Assembly (NCBI RefSeq): GCF_041381155.1
Contig: NC_091138.1
Coordinates: forward strand, 37,813,604 to 37,877,603
Length of the DNA: 64,000 nt
Source: Argopecten irradians
Lineage: Eukaryota; Mollusca; Bivalvia; Pectinida; Pectinidae
Direction of reading: 5' to 3'
Below, piece after piece: positions 23,579 through 37,700 of this stretch. The position numbers were made by a program, and so were the translations under genes. Under the pieces are notes generated by a model. That model was not told the origin of the DNA and did no database searches. It saw only the letters and a program-made list of their open reading frames with translations. The number at the start of each line of letters is the position of its first letter. The stretch's first letter is position 1.

Positions 23579-26500
23579 CCTTAACTGAATCTTAGTGCTC
23601 AAGTGTGGTGCAACTGTACTTTTTCCTGTCGTGTGTAAATGGACCTGAAGCTACAACAAACATGACGGCTGCATGTCTCTATCCTTATTGCCTCAGACTC
23701 ACAGCCTACTAGTGTAGAAGTCTGGATACTTCAACTCGCTCATCAACAACTACAAACCACAAACATATCGACATGACCTTGGAGCTATAGGATACAAATT
23801 TGGTACAGGCTGTTACCACCAACACAGCCTTCTGTTTTAATAGAGTATAAAGACAAAAATTGTTATTTTAAATTAACTTGAAAATAGCTTGAAAGCCACT
23901 TAATCACTCACTTTTGATTTGGTATTAAATTCTTTCCGAATTGGTTTCCATTTATCTATCTACTAAATGTAGAGGTACCAACCATAAAATGCATTTACAA
24001 ATAACACATAGATGTAATACTTACTGAAATCTGTACCATTTTGTACTAAATATGATTCATAGGAATGATAAAGTTATCAAACTAGTGAGTTATCACCAAA
24101 CATATTATTAATCTCCGCCCATACTTTCTAATGACAAAACATTCTAGCATGATGTGCCAAGTGGCATGCAATGTAATCTATCTGTGCTCCTTACAGTATA
24201 TACCTATCTATGTTTTACTGTTTTGAAGTGGCTTCCATTGTGTGCTTTATACTGATATTGTGCCATCTACAAGTGTTTTGTATACTTTTGCGTCTCACTT
24301 TCTCTGTTGTGTAATTTTTGCAGTGTATAGCACCATGTGTGCTCTTAGAGTTTAGCCATACATGCTGTGTACTTTTGCGGTATGCATCAGTCATGCTGTG
24401 CAGTATTGCAGTTTAGAACCATTTGTGCTGTGTAATGCTGCATTGTAGCACCATCTGTGCTATGTAATGCTGAAATATTGCACCATCTGTGCTATGTATT
24501 GCTCTGCATTATACATTTGTAGTACCATTTGTGCTGAGTAATGTTGCAGATTAGCATCTACAGCACTTCTGTTACACTTACTAATGCGATGTGGAACACA
24601 AATAAGATTCAATCTGTTCTGGTATGACACACCAGTATATTTTGTTGTATGTATGGCATCAGTTCATCATGTTTGAAGTGGCAACACCAAATTAAAATGT
24701 ACTTGTTTAAATCATTAAGTACAAGTAAAGGTAAAATCTTTGTCATTCTATATTGGTTACTGTACTATTTGGTGGCTGGTGGTCTGTACATGGCTATGGG
24801 GTGAATCTTGATTCTTGAAAGTGTTGGTCTTCACTTCCACTTCAGTAGATTGTTCATCATATGTTTTTGCTTATTATTTGTTATTTGTTAAATACTGTCA
24901 CATCATTGATAGGAGTATTCCAGGGCTGACCATTTACCTGTAGTCAGAGCTGGATGGAAAATAATCCACTCATTTATAAACCATTGTGTATCTGAAATGG
25001 CAATACCGATTGAGAAGTAATTTGCGGACTTGCAGCTTTTCTGTACGGACTGTTGTGTTAATATCACATATCTCAATGATCAGGGTTTATTTTTATGTTT
25101 GTCTTTGGTTTACATTGTAACTGACCAGTTTTCATTTTTCAATATGTTATCGCACTTGGTTATAAGGTCAGTGGTTTAAAAAATATCACTGCATGACCAT
25201 ATAAGGAGATGACCATATGTAGCCACGACATGTGTCACATGACTATCACCCGTTATGTTGACAAAACATAAATCGTAGGAACTCAAATACAATGTTCCTT
25301 GGAATGATATCCTTATTTGTCTGATCACTCGGCGAGTCTGGTCCTAGCCTATGTGTTTATTTTTGTGTTTTCTCATTTTTAAGTTGATTATTTAACAAAT
25401 GATTTTATTTTATTTGGCCTACACATATTAGACCAAGGCTTAAAGATTGACACAATTGTGGCAGAAATTATATAAATATAACTACATTTACACTATTGAA
25501 GTAAACTACACGTAGATATGCTAATCAGGTTGATTGTTTAGCCATAATGAATTCAGTATCAACATAATGTAAGGAGTTGTTAGTATAAATAAGGATCTCA
25601 GAGGTAGCCATTCAATGAGCTACAGATACTACCATGGAATGGTAGCGGTGATGATTTGATTATTCTATAACTCTAAACTTAATGAGACTAAAATGATGAT
25701 GAGCCATGTAGTGTTAGATTTTGATCCCTGTAGACATTTGTGTCTGTATTGGATACAGTATTACAAGTGTGGCCAGTATTGAATGGTTGGTATATACAAT
25801 ACTGTGATGTCTGGAAGGTGTACAGATGTCAAAATCAGAACAAGCGTGTGTGTGTCAAAATCAAGCGTGTGTGTGTCAAAATCAAGTGTGCTACTATCAA
25901 AATTGAGTGTGCAAGTGTCAAAATCAGATGTGTGATAAAAGATGTCAAGTCCGGAATTGTATGGTGAATTTTGGGTAATAGTTATGATCTAATAGTAAAA
26001 TATATGTTTTCCTATTTTATTTGGGGCATAAGAGAGAAAATCAGGGAGTTTTCTTCCCATGTGAAATGATTGGCAACTGGAATGGCCGTACAATAATTAG
26101 TGCATGTTATGAATTAAGTGTGATTTGAATCTTTGCCACATTTTTATTTGCACATGAGAATGTATTTCTATATTTTGTACATTTTGAATTCAGCTTGTGG
26201 TACTTAGCTGGCTCTATGGGGACCTGTGCAGGCATTAGTCTCAATGCTGTTTGTTACCTGGGAGTATGTTGTTACTGTGTGGCTGAGAGGGTAGTGTATT
26301 GTGCATGGCTGTGTAGTGTGTTCATTAGGGTTGTATAATTATTACATATATAATATATTAATTAGGGATATATAAGTATTGTATGTAAATGCTACTTTGT
26401 ATGGTGTATATTTGACTGTTGAAATGCTATACAAATGACTGTTGATGTTTTCCCCGCTGTGAAATTTTCCCATTACTTACTGTAATAATTTTGATTTAAA

Positions 26501-28630
26501 CTGGTGTAAAATTTTGAAAAAGCAAACATGTTCTTTCTTTAAACATTTTAGTTATATTCCTAGAGATACCTGTTTTTGGTTGCTGTAAACCAACTAATGT
26601 GTGTGAGCAAGTTAGTTTCACGTATTTCACGGACAAAAACAAATCGTAGATTATAAATCACTAGATTAAATGGCATCAAAAAAGTTGTTTGGCAACAAAA
26701 CACAAAATTAAGTCACTGCAAAAATATAAGTTGGTTAACAGTATTACACTAGAAGCTTTTTCATCAAATGCCTGGATTTTCTTTGGCCAATTCTCCGGTA
26801 CACACAGACTTAATGATTGAAATTATTCCCCGATAATGGAACTCGATATTTTCTACCAAAATCTAGTGACTACCAATCTATTCTCGATAAAATCTTTCTT
26901 CTTAGATAAGGATTTTTCATGACATTGTGTGATAGTGTATGATTGAATTTTACTCTTGTTTAATTACACAAGCACGATCAGATAATATTGGATAGTTATA
27001 TTACAATCATATTACCCACCTATATAAATGTACATTCTAAGTTTTGTATACAAGTTTGTACTTAACTGATAGATTGTCCTTTAGGATAAAAAAAAAAAAA
27101 TCTTCAGGGATATTTTTATCAATGTATTTTTGATGATACGAGATATGCTCATGAGAAATAAGCACGAAGTTGTTGATAGGATTTGTAAATCACGTTATAA
27201 TGTGATATGTTTGTGTTGGGAAATGACATACTGGTATACTTATGTTATACTTTGTATAATGCGTCTTTTCATAGATGTACACGAAATATGAACATATTCT
27301 CTTTGATTTTTTTTTCTCCAAGTTCTCTACACACATAATCTTGTGATGTACCCAATGTTCTGTCTTAGTATTATTTCCCTGTTGAACATTAACAAAATTC
27401 TTCTTTGAATCTTAAATATTATGGTGTAAACATACTTTCTGCTTAAGTTTATAAATTTGTATAAATCATATTTATTATGTGATGAATGTGAAAATTCCTC
27501 TTTGAATGTCATTTTTAAGAATTATCTTATTCTTATTTTCTCCCGACATTATAACTGTATTGGTTGAATGTAAACTTTATACACTATTTAATCCTTGTGT
27601 TGTCAAATCTGTCTTTAACATTTTCATCTTAGAGCCAACGAATTCATCTTTAAATTTTTCTTAACATAGCTTGTAAACCAACTTTGCAGCTTCTCAATTT
27701 TGAAAATCCCACATCAAAAAAGTTAAATTAAGCTTTGCGTTTATAGAAATCGCTGTTCCTTTTTTATCTTCAAATTGAAAATTAAAAACAAAAGGCTCTA
27801 ACCTACCAATTCTGATAACATAATCTTATAAAAAGTGTATCAATATATAAACTGCTTCACCACTGAACAATTCTTTAAGTTCTTCTATTTCTATGCCTGG
27901 AAGAGTTCATTTTGGAATCAGGGGGGTGAATGGGTTCTTCTATTTCTATGCCTGGAAGAGTTCATTGTGGAATCACAGGGATGAATGGGTTGATGATAAT
28001 AAACTCGGTGATATGTATTCTATAACTAGATACTATTATCCTAACAGAATGTGTAAATTTTTATCTGTAATTTATTTAACAGAATCCTGACATAATGGGA
28101 TATGTATGTTGTAGATTACTTTGCCATATGTATACATGAGTATTGTGTGCTGTAGGAAAGGATAGGTAGTAAAACTCATGTTTTACTGAGGAATGAATTA
28201 GACTCCCTACAAACTGCCTGGTGAACAGAAGTGAGGATCTAATGACTGTAACATTTATGTAGGCATATTTGTTTGATATCTGGCATGATTAGTCCTCATG
28301 TATAATGTGTTATGAACATTTCCTCAAAGGTATGGTGTTTTGGAAAAGGTGTGAACTAGCATTGGTCAACTATAAGTTATCTCCCTTTGAAAGTATGTGG
28401 TGAACATTTGCGTGAGAGTATGAAACATACAGATTGAATTGGGCTGTGGTGAGCCAAGAGGATATTGTCAAAACAACAGGCCTCTTTGTATGGTTTTTGA
28501 GGGTATTGAGTAAGAAATGGTTTGGATTGATAGGAAGTTGTCTACCTGTAAATGATACTATCCTGTGTGTTCATGCAGTATAAGAAGTTTGCAGAATGAT
28601 TAGAGCTACATTTATATTAAGTCATGTGTA
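23579..28630. other. Duplicate of the USP22 3' flank
   Basis: No gene seen. It follows 3902-8910 almost base for base, including the short repeats at 24,280-24,560 and 25,825-25,945. Confidence 0.55.
27875..27998. repeat. Short tandem duplication specific to unit 2
   Basis: TTCTTCTATTTCTATGCCTG and the following GAAGAGTTCATT segment occur twice, about 60 bp apart. Unit 1 (about 8218-8270) has it once. Confidence 0.85.
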
Positions 28631-28631
28631 T

Positions 28632-29395
28632 ATAGCTAAGGAGAGGTAATATGAAATTAAGGAAATGTAGGACGTAACTAAGGAGATATAGAATGTAACT
28701 AAGATGTAAGATGTAACTAAGGAGATGTAAGATGTAACTAAGGAGATGTAAGATGTAACTAAGGAGACGTAAAATGTAACTAAGGAGATGTAACTATGGA
28801 GATGTATAATGTAACTAAGGACATGTAGGATGTAACTTAGGAGACATAAAATCTAACTAAGGAAATGTAATATGTTACTATGGATATTTAGGATGTAACA
28901 AAGGAGGTGAAGGATGTAACTAAGGAGATGTAGAATGTAACTAAGGAGATGTAGGATGTAACTAAGGAGGTGTAGGATGTAACTAAGGAGACGTAAAATG
29001 TAACTGAGGAGATGTAGGATGTAATTAAGATGTAGAATGTAACTAAGGAGATGAGAATGTAACTAAGGAGATGAGAATGTAACTAAGGAGATGAGAATGT
29101 AGAATCTAAGATGTAGGATGTATGTAATAAGACATAGCATGTAACTAAGGAGATGCAAGGCGTAACTAAGGAGACGTATCGATAAAATGTAACTAAGGAG
29201 ATGTAGGATGTACTAAGGAGATGTAGGATGTAACTAACGAGATGTAGGATGTAACTTGGAGATGAAAGGTTTAACTAAGGAGATGTATCGGTAAGATGTA
29301 ACTAAGGAGATGTAGTATGTAAATAAGGATACGTAGGATGTAACAAAGGAGATGTATGATGTAACTAAGGAGACATAGTACTAAGGAGGCTGAGG
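28632..29395. repeat. 21-bp minisatellite, unit 2 copy
   Basis: Counterpart of 8915-9640. It has an extra run of GGAGATGAGAATGTAACTAA units near 29,040-29,100. Confidence 0.9.
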
Positions 29396-29780
29396 AATTG
29401 TTGAGGGTTGATCCCTCAGTAAATTAATTGTAAATTATGTGATGTAATCAATGATACAAAGCTGATTTTTGTAAAATTTTCAGTTTGATTTTGCCATTTT
29501 TTGGTTGTAATGTTATCATTGCGATGTGAGCAGTTTTGTAGGGAGTCTTGTGTTTATCTATAATGAGTGTGTGTTTGTAGACATGCTACCCTGTGCTGAA
29601 GCCCTGTGATATGTTGGGTGTCTTATAAACTGGTCTGTATTCAATATTAATATGTGCTAAGTACATTTTACGTACTGCCAGTGCCCTACTAATTAAATTT
29701 GATTTTGAAAGACCAGTCATGGTTCTGTTGTTTTTTCAAGACATGATCAGAGAAGGTAAACTATCTGAAAGATAGTTTCA

Positions 29781-30146
29781 CTTAAAGATGCTCCACCGCC
29801 GACAGAGCATAAATGATATTCATCATTTGAACAATATTTAGTGTTTAATCGTGTATATATATGCCTAATTGAAATAAAAATGAAAATAAAATTATTTATT
29901 TCGCCTTTGGTGCATGCAAAATCATTACTTTATTCCATATAGGACATAGTGACACAGAATTTTCTCGGGATGCAATTAATTATTTTTCATATTTTTAATT
30001 TGAAGTAAAACTAGAAGCTCAAACTTTTCGAAGGTAGTAATGGTGTAAAGTAAGTAACTTTTGTAATTGAAGGAAAATACTACATCGTCTGCTCCTGTTT
30101 TTGATGGTGAAAAAATATTATTTGTCAACGGTGGAGCATCTTTAAG
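29781..30146. mobile_element. MITE-like element, CTTAAAGATGCTCCACC type, unit 2 copy
   Basis: Counterpart of 10,028-10,385 with the same terminal repeats. Confidence 0.85.
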
Positions 30147-30148
30147 AT

Positions 30149-30345
30149 TTAACATTCTATTAACAGCCAGGTCATTTAAGGAAATGTTTAGGTAAGGAGG
30201 TAGATGAAATCCAAAATACCTAAAAGAAAAACCAAAGACAACAGTCAGTACCTGCCCTACTTGGGATTCAAACTAGCCGCCCAGAGGTAGAAGGCTTGTC
30301 GTAATATGTATGGTCATCTTAACAACTTGGCTGCTATAGCTCCAG
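30149..30345 (-). mobile_element. tRNA-derived SINE, unit 2 copy
   Basis: Counterpart of 10,388-10,585. Confidence 0.75.
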
Positions 30346-30811
30346 CTATACTTTGGAAGAAATAACAAAGGTATAATATTAACTGATGGTCATTTTTATT
30401 ACTTCATAAACAGGTTTATAAATATTCATACAAAATATAAATTGCACTTTCTTGTAACTCAAGGAATGGATTTCATAAAGTCTATGAATTAATGCTAGGA
30501 ATCAATGCTACATGGAATATGCTTTCATATTGAATACTGTATTGAACTATTTTGCCTTAAAAATGTTTATGATATCTTTGAATACTGTGATAGAACAGTA
30601 CTGATATCTGATCTCGTCATCGTCCAATGGCCATGGCAGTGTTGGTGTACTTTCCTTTTAACATTAAACCCAGGGCTGGGTTCCTCACCTTGATGTAAAC
30701 ACACCAGATCACAAGCCAAACCACAAGGGTTTTGGTTGGTATTCTTGTTTGTTCCTTAATTCACCAGACAATCCATTACATGCTTCAATCCCCATCAACA
30801 GGCATGATAAA

Positions 30812-30905
30812 TATCGCCCTCGATACTCCAGGGGATACTATCTCTGTCATCATATCCACCCTTATAATATATCATTGCAAATTTGGAGGCAGTTAAGGGG
30901 GAAAA
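30812..30905. mobile_element. Half of a CATCCTCGATACTCC-family MITE
   Basis: CCTCGATACTCCAGGGGATA and, further on, GGAGGCAGTTAAGG match the left half of the family. No right terminus is seen before the 38-bp array starts at 30,944. Present only in unit 2. Confidence 0.7.
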
Positions 30906-30943
30906 CTGAACAATCCCAGGCATACAGAAACTTCCTTTGTAGA

Positions 30944-33900
30944 TTTACAGAGGGTGACACCCAACTACAAAGCCATACAGTATTACAGAGGGTGACACCC
31001 AACTACAAAGCCATACAGTATTACAGAGGGTGACACCCAACTACAAAGCCATACAGTATTACAGAGGGTGACACCCAACTACAAATCATACAGTATTACA
31101 GAGGTGACATCCAACTACAAAGTCATACAGTATTACAGAGGGTGACACCCAACTACAAAGCCATACAGTATTACAGAGGGTGACACCCAACTACAAAGCA
31201 TACAGTATTACAGAGGGTGACACCCAACTACAAAGCCATACAGTATTACAGAGGGTGACACCCAACTACAAAGTCATACAGTATTACAGAGGGTGACACC
31301 CAACTACAAAGTCATACAGTATTACAGAGGGTGACACCCAACTACAAAGTCATACAGTATACAGAGGGGACACCAACTACAAAGTCATATAGTATTACAG
31401 AGGGTGACACCCAACTACAAAGCCATACAGTATTACAGAGGGTGACACCCAACTACAAAGTCATACAGTATTACAGAGGGTGACACCCAACTACAAAGTC
31501 ATACAGTATTACAGAGGGTGACACCCAACTACAAAGTCATACAGTATTACAGAGGGTGACACCCAACTACAAAGCCATACAGTATTACAGAGGGTGACAC
31601 CCAACTACAAAATCATACAGTATTACAGAGGGTGACATCCAACTACAAAGTCATACAGTATTACAGAGGGTGACATCCAACTACAAAGTCATACAGTATT
31701 ACAGAGGGTGACATCCAACTACAAAGTCATACAGTATTACAGAGGGTGACACCCAACTACAAAGCCATACAGTATTACAGAGGGTGACACCCAACTACAA
31801 AGCCATACAGTATTACAGAGGGTGACACCCAACTACAAAGTCATACAGTATTACAGAGGGTGACACCCAACTACAAAGTCATACAGTATTACAGAGGGTG
31901 ACATCCAACTACAAAGTCATACAGTATTACAGAGGGTGACACCCAACTACAAAGTCATACAGTATTACAGAGGGTGACACCCAACTACAAAGTCATACAG
32001 TATTACAGAGGGTGACACCCAACTACAAAGTCATACAGTATTACAGAGGGTGACATCCAACTACAAAGTCATACAGTATTACAGAGGGTGACACCCAACT
32101 ACAAAGTCATACAGTATTACAGAGGGTGACACCCAACAAACAAAGTCATACAGTATTACAGAGGGTGACATCCAACTACAAAGTCATACAGTATTACAGA
32201 GGGTGACATCCAACTACAAAGTCATACAGTATTACAGAGGGTGACATCCAACTACAAAGTCATACAGTATTACAGAGGGTGACATCCAACCAAATACAAA
32301 GTCATACAGTATTACAGAGGGTGACACCCAACTACAAAGTCATACAGTATTACAGAGGGTGACACCCAACTACAAAGTCATACAGTATTACAGAGGGTGA
32401 CATCCAACTACAAAGTCATACAGTATTACAGAGGGTGACATCCAACTACAAAGTCATACAGTATTACAGAGGGTGACACCCAACTACAAAGTCATACAGT
32501 ATTACAGAGGGTGACATCCAACTACAAAGTCATACAGTATTACAGAGGGTGACATCCAACTACAAAGTCATACAGTATTACAGAGGGTGACACCCAACTA
32601 CAAAGTCATACAGTATTACAGAGGGTGACATCCAACTACAAAGTCATACAGTATTACAGAGGGTGACACCCAACTACAAAGTCATACAGTATTACAGAGG
32701 GTGACATCCAACTACAAAGCCATACAGTATTACAGAGGGTGACATCCAACTACAAAGCCATACAGTATTACAGAGGGTGACACCCAACTACAAAGTCATA
32801 CAGTATTACAGAGGGTGACACCCCAACTACAAAGTCATACAGTATTACAGAGGGTGACATCCAACTACAAAGTCATACAGTAATACAGAGGGTGACATCC
32901 AACTACAAAGTCATACAGTATTACAGAGGTGACACCCAACTACAAAGTCATACAGTATTACAGAGGGTGACATCCAACTACAAAGCCATACAGTATTACA
33001 GAGGGTGACATCCAACTACAAAGTCATACAGTATTACAGAGGGTGACACCAACTACACCCAACTATCCAATACAAAGTCATACAGTATTACAGAGGGTGA
33101 CATCCAACTACAAAGTCATACAGTATTACAGAGGGTGACACCCAACTACAAAGTCATACAGTATTACAGAGGGTGACATCCAACTACAAAGTCATACAGT
33201 ATTACAGAGGGTGACATCCAAAACTACAAAGTCATACAGTATTACAGAGGGTGACATCCAACTACAAAGCCATACAGTAATTACAGAGGGTGACACCCAA
33301 CTACAAAGTCATACAGTATTACAGAGGGTGACATCCAACTACAAAGTCATACAGTATTACAGAGGGTGACACCCAACTACAAAGTCATACAGTATTACAG
33401 AGGGTGACACCCAACTACAAAGTCATACAGTATTACAGAGGGTGACACCCAACTACAAAGTTCATACAGTATTACAGAGGGTGACACCCAACTACAAAGT
33501 CATACAGTATTACAGAGGGTGACAACCCAACTACAAAGCCATACAGTATTACAGAGGGTGACATCCAACTACAAAGCCATACAGTATTACAGAGGGTGAC
33601 ATCCAACTACAAAGCCATACAGTATTACAGAGGGGTGACATCCCAACTACAAAGCCACTATACAGTATTACAGAGGGTGACACCAACTACAAAGCCATAC
33701 AGTATTACGAGGGTGACATCCAACTACAAAGCCATACAGTATTACAGAGGGTGACACCCAACTACAAAGTCATACAGTATTACAGAGGGTGACACCCAAC
33801 TACAAAGCCATACAGTATTACAGATGGGTGACATCCAACTACAAAGCCATAGAGTATTACAGAGGGTGACACCCAACTACAAAGTCATACAGTATTACAG

Positions 33901-34473
33901 AGGGTGACACCCAACTACAAAGCCATACAGTATTACAGAGGGTGACACCCAACTACAAAGCCATACAGTATTACAGAGGGTGACACCCAACTACAAAAGC
34001 CATACAGTATTACAGAGGGTGACACCCAACTACAAAGTCATACAGTATTACAGAGGGTGACACCCAACTACAAAATCATACAGTATTACAGAGGGTGACA
34101 CCCAACTACAAAGTCATACAGTATTACAGAGGGTGACACCCAACTACAAAGTCATACAGTATTACAGAGGGTGACAGAGTGACACCCAACTACAAAGTCA
34201 TACAGTATTACAGAGGGTGACACCCAACTACAAAATCATACAGTATTACAGAGTGTGACACCCAACTACAAAGTCATACAGTATTACAGAGGGTGACACC
34301 CAACTACAAAGTCATACAGTATTACAGAGGGTGACATCCAACTACAAAGCCATACAGTATTACAGAGGGTGACATCCAACTACAAAGCCATACATTATTA
34401 CAGAGGGTGACACCCAACTACAAAGCCATACATTATACAGTGGGTGACATCCAACTACAAAGCCATACAGTAT
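30944..34473. repeat. 38-bp minisatellite array, unit 2
   Basis: About 92 units of the same repeat as 12,053-15,515, far more uniform in length than in unit 1 and starting abruptly. C/T choice at the two variable positions changes in runs along the array. Confidence 0.97.
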
Positions 34474-34746
34474 ACTGTTATTAAGATTCTTTTGATGTAC
34501 ATCTGCAGTTGCACACAGAGTCTTCAGTTTTGCTTATTCCTGGAGTGGATATGACGACAGTTGTAATCCATGGAATATCGAGGATGGATAAAGATATCCA
34601 TAAGTTCCTAAAACTTTCCTACATATTGTAAGATATGTTTAACATTCTCATTTGTTACACTGATACCTAAGATATCAGCTGATGGAATAGTAGGGGTACC
34701 TACGAGACATTAAGTTTGTTGGAAACATATCTATCCGAGATCGTCA

Positions 34747-37700
34747 CTATTGGAACATATTATTGCAGTGTGCCAGCTTGGTATGCCAGTCACTGACAAA
34801 ACAAAGCGACCATGTCAACAAGGGCAGAACGGTCAGTGTGATGGTCATCAGCAGCAGGGCATTCATCAGGTTCTTGTTGGTGACACTTGTACCAGGTCTG
34901 GAGGGACAGAAAATAGGGTTTTATATAAAATGGCGACAGTGATATATTTGTCAGAGGCTGTATAATACATTTTATAATAAATTGGGTGTATAACATGAAT
35001 TTTCCTTGTGCAGAAATTTACATTGTTTTGGTATATGGCATAGAACCACAATTATATCTTATGTGTCTTTGTTACCATTGTTTCATCATCTAACCAGGAA
35101 GCTTTCTATCCACCAATTCAAAGCTCCAAACACAAAAGAAAGAACTCATAAATAATGCATGTTATACAGGAAAGTGTTGTGACATGCACAGGACTCACAT
35201 CTGTAGCAAAAACTAGGGGAGATAGTCTTGTAGTTAATACAGTAAAAAAGTTTATAGAAAGACTGTGTATTACATGTATGCTACAGAGCTGGTACAATTA
35301 TGGTACAACTACCTTGATCAAAATAAGGGGAGATAATCATGTAACACATTTATACGAACAATTCTACACGAAAACCAAAGGTTGAAGGACAAAAGAGACA
35401 TTGTGGATATTAAATGAACCTTATAAGTTTCATCATCAGCGTGAATTCTTATACATTTTTGGAATAATAAATAGAAGATTTGAAAATACCATTTCATCAT
35501 GTCATATGCATACTCTTTTTTCAAAAACAGACATACCTTCCTTTATGCGAACTTATAAAAACTTTCATTCATCTGATGTTATTGTGCACATGTCTATGCC
35601 AAACTTACCTGCCAATATTTGTGAACCTAGAAATTCCCAGCCAAAAGATTATTATAAATACACCTCCCATCTCTCTGTAGTGGAAATCAAAGCAAAAGAT
35701 TATTATAAATACACCTCCCATCTCTCTGTAGTGGAAATCAAAGCCAAAAGATTATTATAAATACACCTCCCATCTCTCTGTAGTGGAAATCAAAGCAAAA
35801 GATTATTATAAATACACCTCCCATCTCTCTGTAGTGGAAATCAAAGCCAAAAGATTATTATAAATACACCTCCCATCTCTCTGTAGTGGAAATCAAAGCA
35901 AAAGATTATTATAAATACACCTCCAATCTCTCTGTAGTAGAAATCAAAGCAAAAGATTATTATAAATACACCTCCAATCTCTCTGTAGTAGAAATAAAAG
36001 CAAAACATTTTTATAAATACACCTCTCATCTCTCTGTATTAAAAATCAAAGCCAAACGATTATTATAATACACCTCCCATCTCTCTGTAGTGGAAATTAC
36101 AGCAAAAGATTATTATAAATACATCTCCTATCTCTCTGTAGTGGAAATTAAAGCATGTGGTAATATGGAAACAAAACCAAGTGAAATGACAATATTGAAA
36201 CATAATTGATTATAGATTATAAAACCAGAGAATTTAAGAAACAATTATCATGATAACTAAAATGAAAGTAAATGCTAGTGTGTTCATTTTGAGATTGATA
36301 TATAAACATTGATATAGTCAAATTATTATTTCTGCACATATTTGATTGTATAATTTGGATTACAGAAATTATCATTTCTAAATAAGAATCTACACTTGGC
36401 ACATTATTGGATCAATTTTATTACCTGCCCTCCTCATGTTGTAGTGGGTTGGCTACCTTATGACCTATAGCTTCTAGTGCTAACACTACAGCGTACACAG
36501 CGTAGGCACAGCAGAGTGTGAAGTCAACGACGGCGATACTGCCCCATACTGTACCATCTACAATGGAAAAAAGTAAGACCTCAATTATTTTACAAAATCA
36601 TTAAAAATCTCAAATACTAACTAACAAGATTTTAGTCTTTTTCCAAAATCTATAAATTTTCATCAATTTCACTTTCGGTAGAGACCAAAAGCATGCAATA
36701 AATGGCTTTTAAACAAAAGATTGAAAAAAAAAAGTTTTTCATATACAGAGTCGGAAGTCTGAAGAATTAAAGACTGGTTTCGGCTAACAACACCATCAAG
36801 GATGGAATGGAGTAATTGTGCATCCTTAATGGCATCCTTGATACTCCAGTGGTTCCGTTCACTTACGATATCTACACCCCTGGACTTTCTCATCGTAAAA
36901 CTGGAGGCATCAGAACAGAACAGGTAATTTAGTCCTTTGATGTACATCAAAAGAGCCGTATAATGGTACACTGTGGTTGACAGTGTGGCTTTGAAGTTGG
37001 GCGTCGCTCTATCTGTAGTCTTCAAAGGTAATCTTTGCTGGTCTGTAATTGGTCAAATGTTTTCCGCTGAGCTGCCTTCAATTTCACTATGAGATAGTCC
37101 AGGGGTGTAGAGATCGTAAGTGATCGGAACCCCTGGAGTATCGAGGATGCCTTAATGGCAGCAGTTAATTATTACCATCAGAAGCTTGAATATAATACAG
37201 GGTGTGCCATAAATCAAGTTACACTTTCAAATTGTTGTTACTTTTGACATACATGAACTACAAAATAGATATTTTGGTAAATGAAGATATGTAATCAAGG
37301 ATAACTTTGTTTTGACCACAGTATTAAAAAATGTGTCTTGTGAAAATCGTTGCTAAGATTACTTAGGTATGTTTTTTAAGCTGTTTGTTAGTCAAAATGT
37401 GAAATGTATGATTGCAGGCTTTATGGAGATGAAATCCTAGTGCTTTAAAGGGACAATTCACTCACGCTAATTCTTTTACATAACCAAGAAGCAAAATATG
37501 GCATAAATGTATTGTTCTACATTTCTTATGAAATATATAACATAAGATATTGACAAATTCCACGTCATTGTTTAGTATTTTAATTGATGCCGTTGTAATT
37601 ACAAATCGTTGATCAATACGATTAAGCAGGTACAATATGTACGCTGTACCAATATCCGAGCCAAAGTCACGCACGTTAAACAAATGAACTACATAAGCAC

